64,000 nucleotides of DNA, from NCBI RefSeq assembly GCF_003387475.1, contig NZ_QUNO01000014.1, positions 1 to 64,000 of the forward strand, read 5' to 3'. The stretch is from Kutzneria buriramensis. Lineage in GTDB: Bacteria; Actinomycetota; Actinomycetes; Mycobacteriales; Pseudonocardiaceae. The notes below the pieces were generated by a model. The model saw only the letters and a program-made list of their open reading frames with translations. It made no database searches and was not told where the DNA came from. This document shows positions 59,896-64,000 of the stretch, in pieces. A program made the position numbers and the translations under genes. Position 1 is the first letter of the stretch. Every line of letters starts with the position of its first letter.

Positions 59896-61117
59896 CGGTA
59901 CTCCCTCCACAGGTGCCGAGGACGAGGCGCTGGGGGCCGTGGAAGACCATGTCCTCGGCGAATTGAACCGGTTCGTCGGTGAGATGAAGCCCGGGCAGGC
60001 ACTCGAGGAGCACGGAGATCGCGATCTCCGCCTCCGCTCGTGCCAGCGCGGACCCCAGGCAGCGGTGGACACCGCCGCCGAATCCACAGTGGCGATTCGA
60101 GCGCCCGCGCGGCCGCAGCTCGTCGGGGTCCGGGAAGACCAACGGATCGCGGTTGGCCGAACCCAGCACCAGCACGACGGTGTCGCCCTCCCGGATGGCG
60201 TGCCCGCGAAGCACGTCGTCCCGGTACGCCCAGCGCGTCACCATCTGAACCGGGCAGTCGTAGCGGACGAGCTCGTCCACAGTGGACGTCAGGAGCTCCG
60301 GATCGGCGCGCAACTCGTCGAGCACGGCGGGGTTTCGCAGCAGTGCCAGCATCGCCTTGCCGATCAGGTTCGTCGTCGTCTCGTGCCCGGCGGTGAGCAG
60401 GTGCACGCACGTCGCGGTGATCTCGTCCTCCGTCACGGACCCGCACTCGCCGGCCTTGACCAGCGCCGTGATCAGGTCGTCTTCGGGATCGTGCCGCCTG
60501 CGCCGCGCCTCCCAGCTGAAGAAGTCGGTGAGCTCGGTCGCCGCGGTCTCCGCCCGCCGGTAGTCGCGGGCGCGCCCGGAACTGGCCTTCTGCAACGCCA
60601 CGGCCCGTTCCCGGAGCCAGTCCCGGCTGCCCTGGTGGACGCCCAGCAGCTCCGAGATCACCAGGATCGGCAGCGGTGCGGCGAAATCGTCCACCAGGTC
60701 GAGAGTGGACCGCTGTCCGGTGTCCGAGATCAGGTCACGCGCGATCTCCGCCACGAGGGGCCGCAGCCGGGCCACCACGCGGGCCGAGAAACTGCCGGCG
60801 AGAAGCGACCGCAGCTGGCCGTGCCGCGGTGGATCCATGAACACCAGCCAGTTGCCGACCAGCCGCCACAGGGACTCGCACTCCGGCGGGATGCTGGCGA
60901 GCAGCGGGGCGGCGTCGTGTCCGTAGTGCGGGTGCGCCAGCACCCGGGTGACGTCGTCGTAGCGGAAGACGTACCACCTCGCCCGCCCGTCGGAGCTCGA
61001 GCGACCCCGGTGGACCGGGTCGTTCTCCCGGTACAGGCGGTAGATCGGGTACGGGTCGGCGATGTCCTCGGGCGGCCAGTCCAGGGGATCGAAGGGGCGC
61101 GGAACTTGCTGCGTCAT
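59888..61117 (-). CDS. Cytochrome P450 (RebP/StaP-like by context)
   Basis: A 409-residue soluble bacterial P450. I-helix AGHETT (243-248), K-helix ELVR (282-285) and heme loop FGGGVHRCLG with Cys353 are intact. It lies five bases after the RebD-like gene and overlaps the methyltransferase gene. In staurosporine and rebeccamycin assembly, StaP/RebP couples the two indoles of chromopyrrolate by aryl-aryl bond formation. Whether this P450 does the same, or hydroxylates, cannot be told from the sequence. Electron partners are not encoded nearby. Confidence 0.88.
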   Translation of the reverse strand: MTQQVPRPFDPLDWPPEDIADPYPIYRLYRENDPVHRGRSSSDGRARWYVFRYDDVTRVLAHPHYGHDAAPLLASIPPECESLWRLVGNWLVFMDPPRHGQLRSLLAGSFSARVVARLRPLVAEIARDLISDTGQRSTLDLVDDFAAPLPILVISELLGVHQGSRDWLRERAVALQKASSGRARDYRRAETAATELTDFFSWEARRRRHDPEDDLITALVKAGECGSVTEDEITATCVHLLTAGHETTTNLIGKAMLALLRNPAVLDELRADPELLTSTVDELVRYDCPVQMVTRWAYRDDVLRGHAIREGDTVVLVLGSANRDPLVFPDPDELRPRGRSNRHCGFGGGVHRCLGSALARAEAEIAISVLLECLPGLHLTDEPVQFAEDMVFHGPQRLVLGTCGGSTDA

Positions 61118-61122
61118 GGCAC

Positions 61123-64000
61123 TCACTCGCCCTTCGTGGTGTGTGGACCGAAGAAGTCGGCCAGGAAGCCCAGCGCCTCGGTCACGTCGACGGGGACCGC
61201 GGAACACGTGCGGGCGCCCGCGGCGAGGTGGCTGAAGCGCAGCGCGAAGCCGCGTCGCGCCACATCCGGCCGGGACACGTACCCGGGCACGGACTCCAGT
61301 TCGAACGACGGCCCCGCGGTCCGTCCCCGCCGCCCGGACGGCATTGCGGTCAGCAGTTCGCCCAGCGGCCGCATCACGCAGGTCATGACGTCGATCGACC
61401 GGTTCATCAACGCGGAACGGCGCAGGCTGGCGTCCGGGGACTCGCCGAAGTGCTGGACCATCAACTGGAGCGCCATGAAGTAGCCCCGGTTGAACAGCCG
61501 CATGACCTGCGCGGCGACGGGGTCGGTGACCAGCTCCTTCGCCGCGTCCCCCGCGAGCAGTGTCGGGTTGCGCAGTGCGGGGTAGGCCGGGGTCCACGGC
61601 GCCGACCGCCCGGGTGGACCCGCCAGCTGCTCGGCCGTGAGGCACTCGTACATCCGCCGGAAGGTGTCGAAGTGCGACTCCTCCCCGGTGCCGGAGCCGG
61701 TCGCGGGGAGCACGTTTCCCTCGCCCTGCTCGGTGACGACGTCGAGCGCGAACAGCGCGCTGGCGAGGTCGTCGACCTCGAGCTGGTAGTCGGGATGGAC
61801 GTCGTTGACCGACCTGCGCAGGAAGAGGTGGTGTTCGCCGCCGCCCCGGCCCCGGCCCGTCAGGAACAGGTCCGGCACCCGGCGCAGGCCTTCCCGGATG
61901 TCGGCGTAGAGCTCGCTCGCCGAGCCGTAGCGTTCGTCCACATCGGACTCGGCCGACGCCGGCCCGCACCGACCGACCTCCTCGACGAGGCGAGCCGGCT
62001 GCTCGATGGCGATGAACCTCGCGACGCTGCCGACGCCGAGCGGCTCCAGCGACAGGTCCAGCGGGATCGGCAGCTGGTGGTTGATCGCGCCGAAGTCGAT
62101 CAGCGGCACGTGGAACGGTTCCCCGATGGCCGTGAGGATGTTGTTGAGGGCGAGGAAGTGGATCATCTCCTCACGGGCCACCGTGAGCAGGCTGCCCCGC
62201 ATGCCGCCGTCGCGGGTCTGGCCGCCGTCGCCGCAGGCGAGCGCCAGCTGCCGGGGCGACCACCGGCCGTGGCGCACGTGCTCCGTGCCGGCCGCGTGGG
62301 TGGGCACCGAGAACGCCGCGTAGAGGTACTGCGCCATCACGGCGAGCTCGATGGTGACGGCGTCGCGCAGCGCGTGGACGAGCTCACCGCGGCTGGTGAT
62401 CGCCTTCCGCGCCGGCCCGGCCGCCGCGACGAACGCGGGCACGCTCTCGACCGCGCGGCAGGCGCGGAGGAACCGCAGCAGCAGCCGGGCCTTGGGCGCG
62501 GACAGGTCGTGCGTCGGCGGCATGTGGTACGTCTTCGTCCTGGTGCCGGGATCACACATCTGCCAGATCAGGTCGGCATACGTGCGCACCGCGAACCGGT
62601 CGGCGAGGCTGAACACCTCGGAGCGCATGAACGAGCCCGTCAGCTCGTAGAACGCGAACACCTCCCGGTACACCAGGTCGAACGTCACGTCTTCCTGGGC
62701 GATGTCGTCGAGACGCCGGTCGTCGGGGAGCACCCGCACGGCCAGCGAACCCGCACCGGCCCAGTAGCCGAGCAGATCGTCGTTGTCGTAGCAGGTGCGG
62801 GCGGATCCCGGCCGGGTGGTGTCGCACGGCGACTCCTCCGCGTGGGCGCAGAGCTGCACCCGCGCCGCCCCGGCCCGAGCGCCTCGGATCGTCAGCCAGC
62901 CGCGGCCCTCGTCGTCGGTGCTGACGACGCAGCTGCCGGCGAAGTCTCCCGGTTCGTCCGCTCGTCCGGGACGCAGGCGCACGATCTCGACGTCCCCGGG
63001 CAGCGCGTCTCCCGACGTGGCGAGGGGATCCCGGGGGAGTGCCCGGGGATTGAAGAACTGCCGCACGTGGATCGCCTCGACGGCGTGCGGGACGCCATGG
63101 ACCAGGGACCGGATCTGCACCTCGACATCGCCGCCGCCGTCGCCGGGATGGTCGAGGATGAGGCCGGCGTCGTCGGCCTGTACGTTGGTCTCCCGTTCCA
63201 ACAGCAGCACCGCACGGGTGCCCGACGGGTCCGTGCCCACCACGCACAGCGCCTGCTCGTCGACGGAGGCCGGCGCCTGAGCGGGGACCGTCAGCACGCC
63301 GCTGGTGAGCGCGCAGTCGATGAGGTAGGCCGTGGCCGGCACGTGGGCGACGAGCTGATGGCCGTCGACGGTGCGCAACTCCCAGTCGCCCAGGTCGAGC
63401 AGTGCACCGAGCCGGCGGATCGGACCCGGGCCGCCCTCGTCGGCCCGGACGGTCGCCGGCACCGCGTTGATCATGTTCAGCGTGACGTGGTCCGGCGTCA
63501 CGTCGACGGTCATGTTGCCCAGTTCCGCCCGTCGCGGGACGAGCAGGCGTCCCGCCGGATACGTCCGCGGCTCCGCCGTCCGCCACGGCGCGATCGTTCC
63601 GCGCAGCGCCCAGCGGCCGGGCGAGTCCGGCGCCTGCGGCGCGGACATGTCGCTGACCGCGAACTGGACCACCAGCCCGTCGGCCGCGCCGGACGCCACG
63701 GCGGCACGCAGGAGGGTGACCACCGGTGAGACCGACGCCTCGTCCAGCCACAGCAGCCCGTCGCCGGACTCGACCACGAACTGGTAGAGGGTGGACAGCT
63801 TGAGCTCCTGCGCCAGGCAGTGGTCGCCGACGTCGAGGATGTGGTCGAAGTTGTGCCATCGCGGCGGATGGATCCCGCGCACCTCGCCGGTGAGCATGTA
63901 GCCGACGTCGTGGGAACGCCCCGCGCGGCCGAAGCAGAACTGGCCGACCATCAGGCTGGTGGTCCAGTTCGAGGACGGGTCGACGTCGAACACGCGGGCT
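61123..64000 (-). CDS. Chromopyrrolate-synthase-like protein (RebD/StaD/VioB), 5' end beyond right edge
   Basis: The frame is open to the right edge; about 959 residues are visible. RebD is about 1000 residues, so roughly 50-80 N-terminal residues are missing. Landmarks of the VioB/RebD family: FDLVYREVFAFYELTGSFMR, YADLIWQMCDPGTRTKTYHM, PPTHDLS and the ferritin-like iminophenylpyruvate-dimer-synthase region TIELAVMAQYLYAAFS and VAREEMIHFLALNNIL. The family dimerises two indole-3-pyruvate imines to chromopyrrolic acid or the violacein precursor. It heads a leftward operon with P450, methyltransferase and RebC-like genes, which argues for an indolocarbazole or related bisindole. Confidence 0.9.
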   Translation of the reverse strand, partial: ARVFDVDPSSNWTTSLMVGQFCFGRAGRSHDVGYMLTGEVRGIHPPRWHNFDHILDVGDHCLAQELKLSTLYQFVVESGDGLLWLDEASVSPVVTLLRAAVASGAADGLVVQFAVSDMSAPQAPDSPGRWALRGTIAPWRTAEPRTYPAGRLLVPRRAELGNMTVDVTPDHVTLNMINAVPATVRADEGGPGPIRRLGALLDLGDWELRTVDGHQLVAHVPATAYLIDCALTSGVLTVPAQAPASVDEQALCVVGTDPSGTRAVLLLERETNVQADDAGLILDHPGDGGGDVEVQIRSLVHGVPHAVEAIHVRQFFNPRALPRDPLATSGDALPGDVEIVRLRPGRADEPGDFAGSCVVSTDDEGRGWLTIRGARAGAARVQLCAHAEESPCDTTRPGSARTCYDNDDLLGYWAGAGSLAVRVLPDDRRLDDIAQEDVTFDLVYREVFAFYELTGSFMRSEVFSLADRFAVRTYADLIWQMCDPGTRTKTYHMPPTHDLSAPKARLLLRFLRACRAVESVPAFVAAAGPARKAITSRGELVHALRDAVTIELAVMAQYLYAAFSVPTHAAGTEHVRHGRWSPRQLALACGDGGQTRDGGMRGSLLTVAREEMIHFLALNNILTAIGEPFHVPLIDFGAINHQLPIPLDLSLEPLGVGSVARFIAIEQPARLVEEVGRCGPASAESDVDERYGSASELYADIREGLRRVPDLFLTGRGRGGGEHHLFLRRSVNDVHPDYQLEVDDLASALFALDVVTEQGEGNVLPATGSGTGEESHFDTFRRMYECLTAEQLAGPPGRSAPWTPAYPALRNPTLLAGDAAKELVTDPVAAQVMRLFNRGYFMALQLMVQHFGESPDASLRRSALMNRSIDVMTCVMRPLGELLTAMPSGRRGRTAGPSFELESVPGYVSRPDVARRGFALRFSHLAAGARTCSAVPVDVTEALGFLADFFGPHTTKGE

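Noticed and set aside
59888-61117. Assigning the P450 firmly as chromopyrrolate aryl-coupling enzyme
   Set aside because: General P450 motifs do not distinguish coupling from hydroxylation; only the gene context supports a StaP/RebP role, so no symbol was given.
1-64000. tRNA, rRNA, CRISPR array or complete insertion sequence
   Set aside because: Looked for cloverleaf-type segments, regularly spaced repeats and transposase frames with terminal repeats; none seen by eye. A tRNAscan and an ISfinder search would be decisive.

Overview
High-GC (about 70%) DNA with frequent GTG starts, ATGA/GTGA stop-start overlaps and large regulators of antibiotic type (LuxR-family ATPases, an XRE-STAND-WD40 protein) indicates a filamentous actinomycete, probably of the Pseudonocardiaceae type. 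No rRNA, tRNA, CRISPR array or intact insertion sequence was seen. The genus is inference.

Left part (1-16.3 kb): organosulfur acquisition. A flavin monooxygenase cut by the left edge is followed by a small membrane peptide / YeiH exporter / 2-oxoglutarate oxygenase operon, a divergent ROK regulator, and a tightly coupled eight-gene operon (flavin reductase, SsuA-SsuC-SsuB importer, two NtaA/DszA-type monooxygenases, a fused double ABC exporter, SsuD). A small winged-helix regulator / membrane protein pair with a perfect palindromic operator closes the region.

16.3-28 kb: accessory metabolism. A BKACE-type beta-keto acid cleavage enzyme, a TauD-type dioxygenase and a quinone oxidoreductase sit divergently from an AraC regulator. 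They are followed by a YkvA-like protein, a 41-residue hydrophobic peptide, a giant CtpI-like P-type ATPase with a coupled partner protein, and a secreted protein.

28.3-51.1 kb: a candidate L-2,3-diaminopropionate (L-Dap) nonribosomal peptide locus. It holds SbnA and SbnB homologues, a threonine-synthase-like enzyme, a clavaminate-synthase-like oxygenase, an adenylation-carrier protein with a truncated condensation domain, and a carrier protein fused to the membrane / hexapeptide terminal domain known from poly-lysine synthetase. Beside it lie an XRE-STAND-WD40 regulator, two more fold-type II PLP synthases, an MFS exporter and two large LuxR-type regulators. A duplicated promoter block links the second PLP gene and the first LuxR gene. 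I infer a split, Pls-like system making a Dap oligomer, polymer or amide; this is the strongest candidate for an undescribed system in the window.

51.1-56.6 kb: regulators and small genes: two convergent Crp/Fnr paralogues, two coupled cysteine-bearing small proteins, a subtilisin-inhibitor-like secreted protein behind a 30-bp perfect palindrome, and a MEDS/ATPase sensor.

57.1-64 kb: a bisindole / indolocarbazole-type operon reading leftwards: a RebD/StaD/VioB-like chromopyrrolate synthase (cut by the right edge), a cytochrome P450, an O-methyltransferase and a RebC/StaC-like FAD monooxygenase. The tryptophan oxidase and any halogenase or glycosyltransferase would lie outside the window.

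Two dispersed repeats tie distant parts together: a hairpin-rich spacer element inside both biosynthetic operons, and a roughly 119-bp element of about 70% identity at 28.0 and 54.6 kb.
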